From the NCBI GenBank assembly GCA_964598255.1, contig CAZRBA010000055.1:19238-83237 (forward strand): a stretch of DNA of 64,000 bases, written 5' to 3'. Position numbers and translations under genes: made by a program. Source of the DNA: Caldithrix sp964598255 (GTDB taxonomy: Bacteria > Calditrichota > Calditrichia > Calditrichales > Calditrichaceae). The notes beneath the pieces were generated by a model. That model had not been told where the DNA came from, ran no database searches, and saw only the letters and a program-made list of their open reading frames with translations. This document shows, piece by piece, positions 17,297-26,074 of the stretch (position 1 is its first letter; each line of letters opens with the position of its first letter).

Positions 17297-18661
17297 ATGC
17301 AAAGATTGGATTTGATCGAAACCGGAAAAATTTTAGCGGATTTATCGCATTATATTCAAACCTGGCAACCTAAAAAACGGACTATAGAACGGGTTGAATT
17401 CGAAGTAGGTTCCATCGATCCTTTGTTGTGGCTTTCGCACCTGAATGACGTGCAAAAAGTTTATTGGAGCGATCGCGACCGAAAAACGGAAATAGCCGGA
17501 ATCGGTAGTGCGCTGGAGTTCAAAGGTGAACACATTAGTCAATTGGATGCCAATATCGCCTCCATGGAAGCGTTTACCAAAGGAGAAAAACGCCTTAAAT
17601 TTTTCGGCGGCCTACGTTTTTCCGCATACCAAAACGGTGACAAAACCTGGCAAGCTTTTCCTTGCTTTCGTTTTCATTTGCCGGTTTTCGAGTTGGTGCG
17701 CCGCTCGGATCGTTATTACTTTGTTTGTAACTTGTATGGCAATCCGCGGCAAAATATTTCCCAAATACGTACCACTTACTTGCATTCTTTGCAACGGCTT
17801 TTTCCGGGTAATGGTAAGCCCAAACCACTTATTGAACGGGTCGGTCGGAGCGATAATCCGAATAAAGAAGAATGGATCGAAAACATCCGCCTGGCGTTGG
17901 AAGCTTTACATGAAAATCCTTTGGAAAAGGTGGTTCTCGCCCGGAAAACCGAATTGGTGGTAAATCATCCGCTAAAAGCCGAATGGCTGTTACGGCAATT
18001 GCGCGTTTCGAATCCTAATTCTTTTCTCTTCCTTTTCCAACCCGATTCCCGCAATGCTTTTTTGGGTAGTACGCCCGAACGTCTTTTTAAACGATCCGGT
18101 CGTTACCTGGAAACCGAAGCTGTGGCCGGTACGCGTCGCCGTGGTCGCACCCCCGATGAAGACCAAAAACTGAAAAATGATTTGTTAGGTTGCGAGAAGG
18201 ATTTACGCGAGCATGATTATGTGGTTCGGTCCGTTGAAAAGGTGTTAATTCGGCATAGCCGTTCAATTGACAAGGATGATCGGGTCGGTATTTTAGAAAA
18301 TGCCCGTGTGCAGCATTTAATGTTACGCTTTCGGGCGGAATTGAACGCGCAGGTAAGCGATGCCGATGTGCTGCGCGATTTGCATCCCACGCCTGCCGTG
18401 GGCGGTGTACCAAAAAGAGAAGCTCTTCAAAAAATCAGACAATTGGAACATTTTGATCGCGGCTGGTATGCCGGACCCGTGGGCTGGATTAGTGCAAGCG
18501 AAGCGGAATTTGCCGTTGGAATTCGTTCGGCCTTAGTGCAGGGCAATACCATTAATTTGTTTGCCGGTGCCGGAATTGTACAAGGCTCCGATCCCGAATC
18601 GGAGTGGCGCGAATTGGAAAATAAAATTGCCAATTTCATCAAAATACTTCATGCCCGATGA
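17297..18661 (+). CDS. menF: Isochorismate synthase
   Basis: A chorismate-binding enzyme of 454 residues from the ATG at 17297. A TTG 27 codons upstream (17216) would give 481 residues, but neither start has a clean ribosome site. KVVLARKTEL, FLGSTPERLF, AVAGTRRRGRTPDED, LHPTPAVGGVP and GAGIVQGSDPESEW are the family motifs. It converts chorismate to isochorismate, the first committed step of the classical menaquinone pathway. Its TGA overlaps the ATG of menD in an ATGA arrangement. It opens the seven-gene men operon. Confidence 0.92.
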   Translation: MQRLDLIETGKILADLSHYIQTWQPKKRTIERVEFEVGSIDPLLWLSHLNDVQKVYWSDRDRKTEIAGIGSALEFKGEHISQLDANIASMEAFTKGEKRLKFFGGLRFSAYQNGDKTWQAFPCFRFHLPVFELVRRSDRYYFVCNLYGNPRQNISQIRTTYLHSLQRLFPGNGKPKPLIERVGRSDNPNKEEWIENIRLALEALHENPLEKVVLARKTELVVNHPLKAEWLLRQLRVSNPNSFLFLFQPDSRNAFLGSTPERLFKRSGRYLETEAVAGTRRRGRTPDEDQKLKNDLLGCEKDLREHDYVVRSVEKVLIRHSRSIDKDDRVGILENARVQHLMLRFRAELNAQVSDADVLRDLHPTPAVGGVPKREALQKIRQLEHFDRGWYAGPVGWISASEAEFAVGIRSALVQGNTINLFAGAGIVQGSDPESEWRELENKIANFIKILHAR

Positions 18662-20409
18662 ATAGTTCCGCAGAAAACATAAATAGCCTCTGGAGCGAAT
18701 TGATTGTCGAAGAACTGATCCGCCACGGAATTAACTATTTTTGTATTTCTCCAGGCTCTCGCTCCACTCCTTTAACCACTGCTATTGCCCGCCATGCCCA
18801 AGCACAAAAAATCATTATTTACGACGAACGTTCGGCTGCATTTCATGCGCTGGGTTATGCCCGGGCCAGGGGGAAGCCGGCCGTTTTAATTTGTACTTCC
18901 GGCACGGCACCGGCCAATTATTTGCCTGCCGTAATCGAGGCCCGGCAGGAAAACGTGCCTTTAATTGTTTTAAGTGCCGACCGTCCGCCCGAGCTGCGCG
19001 ATTCCGGGGCCAACCAAACCGTCGATCAAATCGGACTGTTCGGAAGTTACGTAAACTGGTTTTTTGATATGCCCGCACCGGATGCGAATTTAAGTCCCGC
19101 TTTTGTACTCGATCGGGTAGACAGGTTGGTGGATAAAGCGCTTGGCCATCCGCCCGGGCCGGTGCATCTGAATTGCATGTTCCGCGAACCGTTGGCTCCG
19201 GAAAAGCAAACATTGCCTTCCCGTTATTTGAATCCGATTACCCATTGGCTTCGTTCCCGTAAAGCGTTTACCAGCGTCACCCGCAGCCGTTTGATCTCCG
19301 AGCCCGATAGATTAGATTTTCTTCTCGAAACTCTTAACCGCACCCGGAACGGATTGCTGATTGCGGGAGAACTGCCTCCTTGGGCGGACAAAATAAGCCT
19401 TTGGCGTTGTTTGCAAAAATTACAATGGCCTGTTTTTGCGGATATTACCTCCGGATTGCGGTTGGGATTTGATTGGCCCGGGTTCGTACCCCATTTCGAC
19501 TTACTTTTAGCCGGAGATGCACCGCGCTTCGACACGGTGATTCACATGGGCGGACGCTTTGTTTCCAAACGTTTGTGGCAATATTTACAAACACATCCCC
19601 CGCAGGTTCATGTGCAAATTGCCTCCGGTGATCAATGGATCAATCCCTCAAAAACCGTAACGCATCGTATTGGGATTGACTTAGGGGAATTTTGTGCGTT
19701 GGCGGAACGAAATACGGATAACAGCACTCAGGGAAAATCGTTAATTAAGCGGCTGCGTAGGCAATCGGATGTAATTGCCGCTTTGGTTGAAGAACAGTTC
19801 GATCGGGAAACACTAACACAACCCGGCATTGCACGCACCATTGCACGCGAAATGCCCGAAGGCCATGGCTTGTTTTTGGCCAATAGTCTTTCCGTGCGTG
19901 AAATGGATATGTTCGCTGTACGCCCAAAAAAGCCCGTGTTTGTGGCCGCCAATCGCGGCGCCAGCGGAATTGACGGTAATATTTCAAGTGCTGCCGGATT
20001 TGCCGTGGGATTGCAAAAACCCGTTACGCTTCTTATCGGCGATTTGGCATTTTTACACGATTTGAACGCCCTTGGGGTGTTGCGGCGCATACGCCAGCCG
20101 CTGGTTGTGGTATTGATAAACAATGGCGGCGGGGGAATTTTCCACTGGTTGCCCATCGCGCAATTTGACGATGTATTCGAAAACTACTTTGCCACCCCGC
20201 ATTCATTCCACTTTCGGCATGCCGCGCATCAGTTCGATGTGCAATATCGGCAACCGCTTTCGCTGCCGGAATTTGTGCAAGCGTATCGTCAGGCATTGGC
20301 AAGTGGGCAACCGGCGCTTATCGAAATCAAAACCGACCGTACACTGAATGCCAAACAGTATTTTGAACTGTTAAAAGCGATTAAAGAAAAAACGGAGCCT
20401 TTGGCGTGA
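18658..20409 (+). CDS. menD: SEPHCHC synthase (2-succinyl-5-enolpyruvyl-6-hydroxy-3-cyclohexene-1-carboxylate synthase)
   Basis: A 583-residue thiamine-diphosphate enzyme. The catalytic glutamate is in YDERSAAFHALGYARA near residue 58. The TPP-Mg motif runs from IGDLAFLHDLNAL to INNGGGGIFHWLP, around residues 460-500. ISPGSRSTPL near the N-terminus is typical of MenD. It joins 2-oxoglutarate-derived succinic semialdehyde to isochorismate. Start and stop overlap the neighbouring genes (ATGA with menF, GTGA with menH), which indicates tight translational coupling. Confidence 0.95.
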   Translation: MNSSAENINSLWSELIVEELIRHGINYFCISPGSRSTPLTTAIARHAQAQKIIIYDERSAAFHALGYARARGKPAVLICTSGTAPANYLPAVIEARQENVPLIVLSADRPPELRDSGANQTVDQIGLFGSYVNWFFDMPAPDANLSPAFVLDRVDRLVDKALGHPPGPVHLNCMFREPLAPEKQTLPSRYLNPITHWLRSRKAFTSVTRSRLISEPDRLDFLLETLNRTRNGLLIAGELPPWADKISLWRCLQKLQWPVFADITSGLRLGFDWPGFVPHFDLLLAGDAPRFDTVIHMGGRFVSKRLWQYLQTHPPQVHVQIASGDQWINPSKTVTHRIGIDLGEFCALAERNTDNSTQGKSLIKRLRRQSDVIAALVEEQFDRETLTQPGIARTIAREMPEGHGLFLANSLSVREMDMFAVRPKKPVFVAANRGASGIDGNISSAAGFAVGLQKPVTLLIGDLAFLHDLNALGVLRRIRQPLVVVLINNGGGGIFHWLPIAQFDDVFENYFATPHSFHFRHAAHQFDVQYRQPLSLPEFVQAYRQALASGQPALIEIKTDRTLNAKQYFELLKAIKEKTEPLA

Positions 20410-21203
20410 AGTTGCATTTTCGTTTTGAAAATCACAATGCAGTGCGCACATTGGTGCTGCTGCATGGCTTTATGGGGCGGTCGGGTGATTGGCATTTTTT
20501 GGCTAAGCGGTTAACCGAATGCTGTAATGTGTTGCTTGTAGATTTGCCCGCACACGGAAAATCCTTGGCGCATGACGATGAAGCGTCTCAGGCATGGGAG
20601 ATTTTTTTTGGTGAATTAGACGGAATTTTACAAAAGTTGCGTCTGAAGCACATTTGCCTGTTGGGCTATTCCATGGGCGGCCGGTTGGCGCTACAATGGG
20701 CCGTTAACAACCCGCAACGCACGGAAAAGCTGATTTTAGAATCGGCAAATCCTGGGATCGCCAATGCCGAAGAACGTCGCCTGCGTTTGCAAAACGATTT
20801 GGCTTTAAGTGCCAAAATGCAGTCTCCCGAATTTGATTTCGAGCGCTTTTTGAAGGATTGGTACGCTCAACCGCTTTTTGCAAACTTGAACCGACATCCG
20901 GCCTTTGCCGATTTGCTACGCCAACGTTTGCAAAACGATCCTTTACGTTTGGCCTGGGCATTAAACGCCTTTTCTGTAGGACGGCAGGAAAATATTTGGC
21001 CCAGGTTGGCCGATATGCGGCAACCAACCTTGCTAATTTGCGGGGCTGCGGATGAAAAATACATGCGCATTAGCGAACGCATGCAGCGTTGCAATCCCAA
21101 ATTCAAACGCCAAGTGGCCGAACATTGCGGGCATAATGTCCATTTCGAAAATCCGGAATGGTTTGCGCGACAAGTAACCACTTTTTGTACGCAAGCACCG
21201 TAA
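20406..21203 (+). CDS. menH: SHCHC synthase, alpha/beta hydrolase
   Basis: A 265-residue alpha/beta hydrolase starting with GTG at 20406, overlapping the menD stop by 4 bases. HGFMGRSGDW is the oxyanion region. The nucleophile serine is in GYSMGGRLAL. The acid and base residues are in CGAADEKY and EHCGHNVHFENP. It removes pyruvate from SEPHCHC to give SHCHC. Identification as MenH rather than a generic hydrolase relies on both the motifs and the position between menD and menB. Confidence 0.9.
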   Translation: MKLHFRFENHNAVRTLVLLHGFMGRSGDWHFLAKRLTECCNVLLVDLPAHGKSLAHDDEASQAWEIFFGELDGILQKLRLKHICLLGYSMGGRLALQWAVNNPQRTEKLILESANPGIANAEERRLRLQNDLALSAKMQSPEFDFERFLKDWYAQPLFANLNRHPAFADLLRQRLQNDPLRLAWALNAFSVGRQENIWPRLADMRQPTLLICGAADEKYMRISERMQRCNPKFKRQVAEHCGHNVHFENPEWFARQVTTFCTQAP

Positions 21204-21293
21204 ACTCAATTAAACCGCATGCGGACAAATTCGGCTAAACAAAAAACATGTGCCGTTTTGAAAAATCGAAAAAACAAAAATAAAGGAGAAGGA

Positions 21294-22115
21294 ATGAGTA
21301 CCGTTAACTGGCAAAAATCAGGCGAGTTTACCGACATTAAATACGAAAAGGCCGAAGGCATTGCCAAAATAACCATCAATCGGCCGGAAGTTCGTAACGC
21401 CTTTCGTCCGCTCACTGTTAAAGAGATGAGCATGGCCCTGGAAGACGCGCGTAATGATGAGGAGATTGGAGTGATTATTTTAACCGGAGAGGGAGATAAA
21501 GCCTTTTGTTCCGGTGGTGATCAAAAAATTCGCGGCGATGCAGGTTACGTAGATGAACAGGGCGTGCATCGTCTGAACGTGCTCGATTTTCAGCGTCAAA
21601 TCCGTACCTGTCCCAAACCGGTTATTGCTATGGTGGCCGGTTACGCCATTGGCGGCGGGCATGTGTTGCATGTGGTTTGCGATTTGACCATTGCCGCGGA
21701 CAATGCTGTTTTTGGCCAAACAGGCCCAAAAGTAGGATCGTTTGACGGCGGGTACGGAGCCAGTTACCTGGCACGTATTGTCGGCCAGAAAAAAGCCCGC
21801 GAAATTTGGTACCTGTGTCGCCAATACAATGCGCAAGAAGCTCTGGAAATGGGACTGGTAAACACCGTGGTGCCTTTGGAAAAACTGGAAGAAGAAACCG
21901 TAAAATGGGCCAAAGAAATTTTGCAGCATTCGCCTTTGGCCATTCGTTTGCTAAAATCGGCCTTTAATGCCGATGTGGACGGACAAACCGGATTGCAGGA
22001 ATTGGCCGGTAACGCCACGTTGCTTTATTACATGACCGAAGAAGCGCAGGAAGGCCGCGATGCCTTTGTGCAAAAACGCAAACCGGATTTCTCCAAATTT
22101 CCGCGCAGACCGTAA
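21294..22115 (+). CDS. menB: 1,4-dihydroxy-2-naphthoyl-CoA synthase
   Basis: A 273-residue crotonase-family enzyme. The ATG at 21294 is chosen because AAAGGAGAAGG lies just upstream; the frame is open for 25 further codons. CSGGDQKIRG and AIGGGHVLHVVCDL form the oxyanion hole. QTGPKVGSFDGGYGASYLAR is the MenB signature shared with the E. coli enzyme. The C-terminus KRKPDFSKFPRRP is also typical. It closes the naphthoate ring on o-succinylbenzoyl-CoA. Confidence 0.96.
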   Translation: MSTVNWQKSGEFTDIKYEKAEGIAKITINRPEVRNAFRPLTVKEMSMALEDARNDEEIGVIILTGEGDKAFCSGGDQKIRGDAGYVDEQGVHRLNVLDFQRQIRTCPKPVIAMVAGYAIGGGHVLHVVCDLTIAADNAVFGQTGPKVGSFDGGYGASYLARIVGQKKAREIWYLCRQYNAQEALEMGLVNTVVPLEKLEEETVKWAKEILQHSPLAIRLLKSAFNADVDGQTGLQELAGNATLLYYMTEEAQEGRDAFVQKRKPDFSKFPRRP

Positions 22116-22130
22116 GGAGCGTAGTAAACA

Positions 22131-23024
22131 ATGCAAGACAAACCGCTATCTTTCTGGCAAAAATGGTATCTGGCGGCCCGGCCCAAAACACTCTGGGCCG
22201 CTGTTGGGCCGGTTATTCTGGGCACGGCTTTGGCTTACGCAGACGGATATTTCCATTGGCCCTCGGCGCTGGCCGCTTTACTCATCGGCTTGCTAATTCA
22301 AATCGGCGCCAATTTTGCCAATGATTATTTCGATTTTGTGAACGGAGCCGATACGCACGATCGTTTGGGCCCCATGCGTTTAACGCAGGCCGGGCACATT
22401 GCACCGGAGACCATGAAAAAGGCCTTTGTTTTGGTTTTTGCTCTGGCTTTTTTGGCCGGTCTTTATTTGATTTGGCGCGGCGGATGGCCGGTTCTTATGA
22501 TTGGCCTGCTGTCTATTCTTTTTGCTGTTTTGTACACCGGCGGACCCGTGCCCTTGGGGTACATCGGTTTGGGCGATTTTTTGGCCTTTTTGTTCTTTGG
22601 GCCAGTGGCCGTTGCCGGTACCTACTACGTACAGGCCTTAACCGTAACCGGACCGGTACTTATTGCCGGATTCGGGCCCGGGTTTCTTTCGGCTGCCATT
22701 TTGATTGTCAATAATTTTCGCGATCGCGAAACCGACAAGCAAACGGGAAAACATACCCTGGCCGTACGTTTCGGCCCGGCTTTTTCGCGCTTTGAATATG
22801 TGTTAATGATTTTGTTAGCTACTCTGGTTCCGGTATATTTGTGGCTCAATTTGCATCAACATGCCTATGCCATGGCCACTCTGCTCATCTTTATTCCGGC
22901 TTTTCCTCTTATTAAAACCATGTTCAGGCATGAAGGCGGAGTTATTTTAAATGACGTTCTGGCCGGAACGGGTAAGCTAATGCTTATTTACAGTCTCATT
23001 TTTTCCGTCGGGTGGTTGCTTTGA
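22131..23024 (+). CDS. menA: 1,4-dihydroxy-2-naphthoate polyprenyltransferase
   Basis: A 297-residue polytopic UbiA-family prenyltransferase with 8-9 predicted helices. The first aspartate motif is NDYFDFVNGADTHDRLGP and the second is NNFRDRETDKQTGKHTL. Both bind the Mg-diphosphate of the polyprenyl donor, and the combination is specific to MenA. It makes demethylmenaquinone in the inner membrane. The final methyltransferase (MenG/UbiE) is not in the window. Confidence 0.95.
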   Translation: MQDKPLSFWQKWYLAARPKTLWAAVGPVILGTALAYADGYFHWPSALAALLIGLLIQIGANFANDYFDFVNGADTHDRLGPMRLTQAGHIAPETMKKAFVLVFALAFLAGLYLIWRGGWPVLMIGLLSILFAVLYTGGPVPLGYIGLGDFLAFLFFGPVAVAGTYYVQALTVTGPVLIAGFGPGFLSAAILIVNNFRDRETDKQTGKHTLAVRFGPAFSRFEYVLMILLATLVPVYLWLNLHQHAYAMATLLIFIPAFPLIKTMFRHEGGVILNDVLAGTGKLMLIYSLIFSVGWLL

Positions 23025-24103
23025 TTGTGCAATCCGTACGTTTGCATCGTTTCGAACTGCCTTTAAAACGTTCTCTTTTTGTGGCGAATACATCCGTTGC
23101 CACGCGTCAGGGCGTTCTGCTAACCGTTACAACGGATTCGGCGCTCACTGCTTCTTGTGAAGTTTCGCCTCTGCCGGGTTTGCACCGAGAGACAATCGGT
23201 ACCGTAATTACAGAGTTAAAAGAATTCAAACGAAGGTTCACGGGCCGCACGTTGCAGCAAGTGCCCGATAATTGGTGGGGCACGCCGCAGGTAATTTTTA
23301 AGGATTTTCCCGCCGCTCCTTCGGTGCGTTTCGCAATCGAAACCGTGTGCCTCAATCTTTGGGCGCAGCAAACCGGAAAAAAAACCTCTTGGTTTTTGGG
23401 CAAACCGTCCGCGAAAAGCATTCGGTTGAACGCCCTGCTTTTCGGTGAGCCGCCGACCGTAATCCGACAGGCCGAAAAATATATTGCTCGGGGATTCCGC
23501 GACCTTAAAATTAAAGTTGCACGCCATGCTTTACAGGATGAATTGGACATGCTAACTCGCCTTTTGCGGGAACTTCCCCATTCCGTACGGGTACGCTTGG
23601 ATGCCAATCGTTCGTGGACACTTGAACAGGCAAAAGCTTTGCAAAGCCTGCCCAAAGAACGCATCGAATACGTGGAAGAACCGCTGCAAAATCCGTACGA
23701 TATCCCCGCATTTTATCGGGCGACGGGAATTCCGGTTGCCCTGGACGAGTCATTAACATTACCGAAGGCTCACGAGCTTTTAAAGTTGCCGGGCGTAAAT
23801 GCGCTTGTGCTTAAACCTACCGTATTGGGTGCAACCGAAACGTTGCGTTGGGCACAATGGGCCGAACGGCAGCGGCAAAAAATAATCCTTAGCGATACGT
23901 TTTCGTCCGGAATCGGTCTTAATATTTTGGCACACTGGGCTGCCGCGCTAAATTCTCGGGCAGCACACGGTTTAAATACCTACGACCTTCTGGCCGAAGA
24001 TCTTTTGAATCAGCCGTTAAACACCGATAAAGGCCAATTGAAATTGCTTCCCGGTCATGAAATAAACAATCGCATTCGTTGGAGCAGGTTAAACGAACTA
24101 TGA
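23012..24103 (+). CDS. menC: o-Succinylbenzoate synthase
   Basis: About 360 residues of the enolase superfamily. Catalytic lysine pair in DLKIKVAR; metal ligands in RLDANRSW, YVEEPLQ and ALDESL; second-side lysine in LVLKPTVLG. It dehydrates SHCHC to o-succinylbenzoate. The start is uncertain: GTG at 23012 overlaps menA by 13 bases, while TTG at 23021 gives a compact TTGA overlap with the menA stop. The stop overlaps the menE start (ATGA at 24100). Confidence 0.92.
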   Translation: MVALIVQSVRLHRFELPLKRSLFVANTSVATRQGVLLTVTTDSALTASCEVSPLPGLHRETIGTVITELKEFKRRFTGRTLQQVPDNWWGTPQVIFKDFPAAPSVRFAIETVCLNLWAQQTGKKTSWFLGKPSAKSIRLNALLFGEPPTVIRQAEKYIARGFRDLKIKVARHALQDELDMLTRLLRELPHSVRVRLDANRSWTLEQAKALQSLPKERIEYVEEPLQNPYDIPAFYRATGIPVALDESLTLPKAHELLKLPGVNALVLKPTVLGATETLRWAQWAERQRQKIILSDTFSSGIGLNILAHWAAALNSRAAHGLNTYDLLAEDLLNQPLNTDKGQLKLLPGHEINNRIRWSRLNEL

Positions 24104-25533
24104 AGCTACCATTTTTACCGTTTTGGAGCGCGCAAAATTTTGGCCAACGTCCGGCTATTATCAGCCCACGGGAAACCATTTCCTTTAACCGCTTACTCCG
24201 CCACATTCAAACAGCAGTCAGGGCGCTGGAACATTCGGGACTTGATATGGGCGATCGTCTGGCCGTTGAAGCACGGCCGAATATCCAAGTAATCGGTCTC
24301 CTTTGGGCCGCCATGGCCAAGGGGATTATTACCGTTTTAATGAACCCTGGTCTTCCGCAGCAAACATTTGACGAACAGTTGAATGATTTGGGCTGTCGTC
24401 TGGCATACGTCTCTTCGCAGCGCATTTTGCCCGCAGGGGTAAGTAAATTCGATTGGCCTGCTAAAGTCGAAGCAAGCAAGCAGGAAAACCAACGGTTACC
24501 CGGAACCGTTTCTGGCGACCAACCGGCAACCATCATTTTTACTTCGGGCAGTTCGGGCAGGCCTCGTGCCGTGTTGCATGCTTACCGCAATCATTATTTT
24601 TGTGCTTTGGGTTCAAATCGGAATATTCCGTTGCGTCCGGGCGATCGTTGGATGCTTTCGTTGCCTTTATTTCACGTGGCCGGAATTGCTATTTTGTTCC
24701 GCGCCTTTTTGGCCGGTGCAGCAGTTGTTTTGCCGGATAGCGAACACAGGCTTGGCGAAAACATTTTGCATTTCGAACCGACGCATCTTTCGTTAGTGGC
24801 CACGCAATTGGGCGATTTGCTCGGTAACGCGCAAACAGATCGGGTATTGAAAAAATCAAAAGCCATGCTCATGGGCGGAAGCGCAATACCGGAAAAATTG
24901 CTAACGGAAGCCTTCCGGCGCGGATGGCCTTTGGTGCTTAGTTACGGTAGTTCCGAGATGAGCTCGCAAATAACAGCCACTGTACCCGGTGCTCCGTTTG
25001 CGGAATGGAAAACTTCGGGCCGCTTATTGCCATTCAGAGAATTGCAAATAGATCGATCGGGCCAAATTCGCGTTAAAGGCAAAACCTTGTTTTTGGGATA
25101 TTGGCGGGGCAACCGTATTGAGCTACCACTGGATGCGCACGGATGGTTTTCCACCGGCGATTTGGGCAGGATTGATGCGCAGGGACGTTTGATTGTTTAC
25201 GGGCGTAAGGATCGCATGTTTATTTCCGGCGGAGAAAATATTTATCCAGAAGAAATAGAACGGGCTCTGGAAAGAACGGGCGGAATCAAAAGAGTCGTGG
25301 TGGTGCCGGTAAAGCACGAGCGTTTCGGATGGCGGCCGGTAGCCTTTGTAAGCCGTTGGGACCAATTGCCGCCGGATGAAGAAAAATTAAAAGCAAGCTT
25401 GCGCACCGTGTTACCGGGCTTTAAAATTCCTTTGCGTATTTTGCCTTGGCCCCAAGACGCGCCTACCGGCATGAAGATCGATTTGCAATGGTTTCGCCAA
25501 AAAGCGGAGGATTGCCTGCAAACAAAAGGATAA
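24100..25533 (+). CDS. menE: o-Succinylbenzoate--CoA ligase
   Basis: A 477-residue acyl-CoA synthetase of the ANL superfamily, starting at the ATG that overlaps the menC stop. The P-loop is TSGSSGRPRAVLH. SYGSSEMSS, WFSTGDLGRID and YGRKDRMFISGGENIYPEEIE are adenylation-domain motifs. The C-terminal catalytic lysine is in PTGMKIDL. It activates o-succinylbenzoate for MenB. It is the last gene of the men operon; I see no clear terminator in the 30-base convergent gap. Confidence 0.94.
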   Translation: MKLPFLPFWSAQNFGQRPAIISPRETISFNRLLRHIQTAVRALEHSGLDMGDRLAVEARPNIQVIGLLWAAMAKGIITVLMNPGLPQQTFDEQLNDLGCRLAYVSSQRILPAGVSKFDWPAKVEASKQENQRLPGTVSGDQPATIIFTSGSSGRPRAVLHAYRNHYFCALGSNRNIPLRPGDRWMLSLPLFHVAGIAILFRAFLAGAAVVLPDSEHRLGENILHFEPTHLSLVATQLGDLLGNAQTDRVLKKSKAMLMGGSAIPEKLLTEAFRRGWPLVLSYGSSEMSSQITATVPGAPFAEWKTSGRLLPFRELQIDRSGQIRVKGKTLFLGYWRGNRIELPLDAHGWFSTGDLGRIDAQGRLIVYGRKDRMFISGGENIYPEEIERALERTGGIKRVVVVPVKHERFGWRPVAFVSRWDQLPPDEEKLKASLRTVLPGFKIPLRILPWPQDAPTGMKIDLQWFRQKAEDCLQTKG

Positions 25534-25563
25534 GAAAATTTTTTCCGTTCCGCTGGTAGTTTT

Positions 25564-25998
25564 TTAGTGATGTTTTCTTTTCTTTACCACCATTAAGGTC
25601 AAACGGCCAACGCAGGTTTGCCGTTGGCGCTCATCGTAAATTTTAATTTCCCAAACATGTACCGTTTGTCCTATTTTTATCGGTCTGGCAATACCTTCCA
25701 CAGTGCCATTAAACACCGGCCGTAAATGGCTAACATTAAGTTCCACCCCGACAATATCGTATTTGTCGTCGTCCACGCACATTCGAGCAGCCATGCTACC
25801 TATTGTTTCGGCCAGGGCTGCGTTTGCTCCGCCGTGCAACAGTCCTGCTGGCTGTTTGGTGCGTTCATCCGCAGGCATGCGAGCCTTCAAATAATCTTCG
25901 CCGATTTCCGTGTATTCAATACCCAAATGCCGCACCATAGTATTTCGAGATAATGCGTTCAAATTGTCCAGAGCCCATTTTTTTTGCCAGATGCTCAT
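25564..25998 (-). CDS. menI: Hotdog-fold thioesterase, probable DHNA-CoA hydrolase (MenI-like)
   Basis: A 144-residue PaaI/YdiI-type thioesterase. LLHGGANAALAETIGSMAA contains the HGG loop and the catalytic glutamate of this class. NVSHLRPVFNG follows, as in E. coli MenI (YdiI). It faces the men operon 30 bases away. Hydrolysis of DHNA-CoA is the step between MenB and MenA and is otherwise missing from the cluster, so this is a good candidate. The family has broad acyl-CoA specificity, and the role is inferred from position. Confidence 0.75.
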   Translation of the reverse strand: MSIWQKKWALDNLNALSRNTMVRHLGIEYTEIGEDYLKARMPADERTKQPAGLLHGGANAALAETIGSMAARMCVDDDKYDIVGVELNVSHLRPVFNGTVEGIARPIKIGQTVHVWEIKIYDERQRQTCVGRLTLMVVKKRKHH

Positions 25999-26074
25999 GA
26001 AAAATCCTTTTCCTTTTAAATTTCCGAAAAATTAAAATCCCGTTTAACAACCAATCGATGTCCGTGGCAAAACT

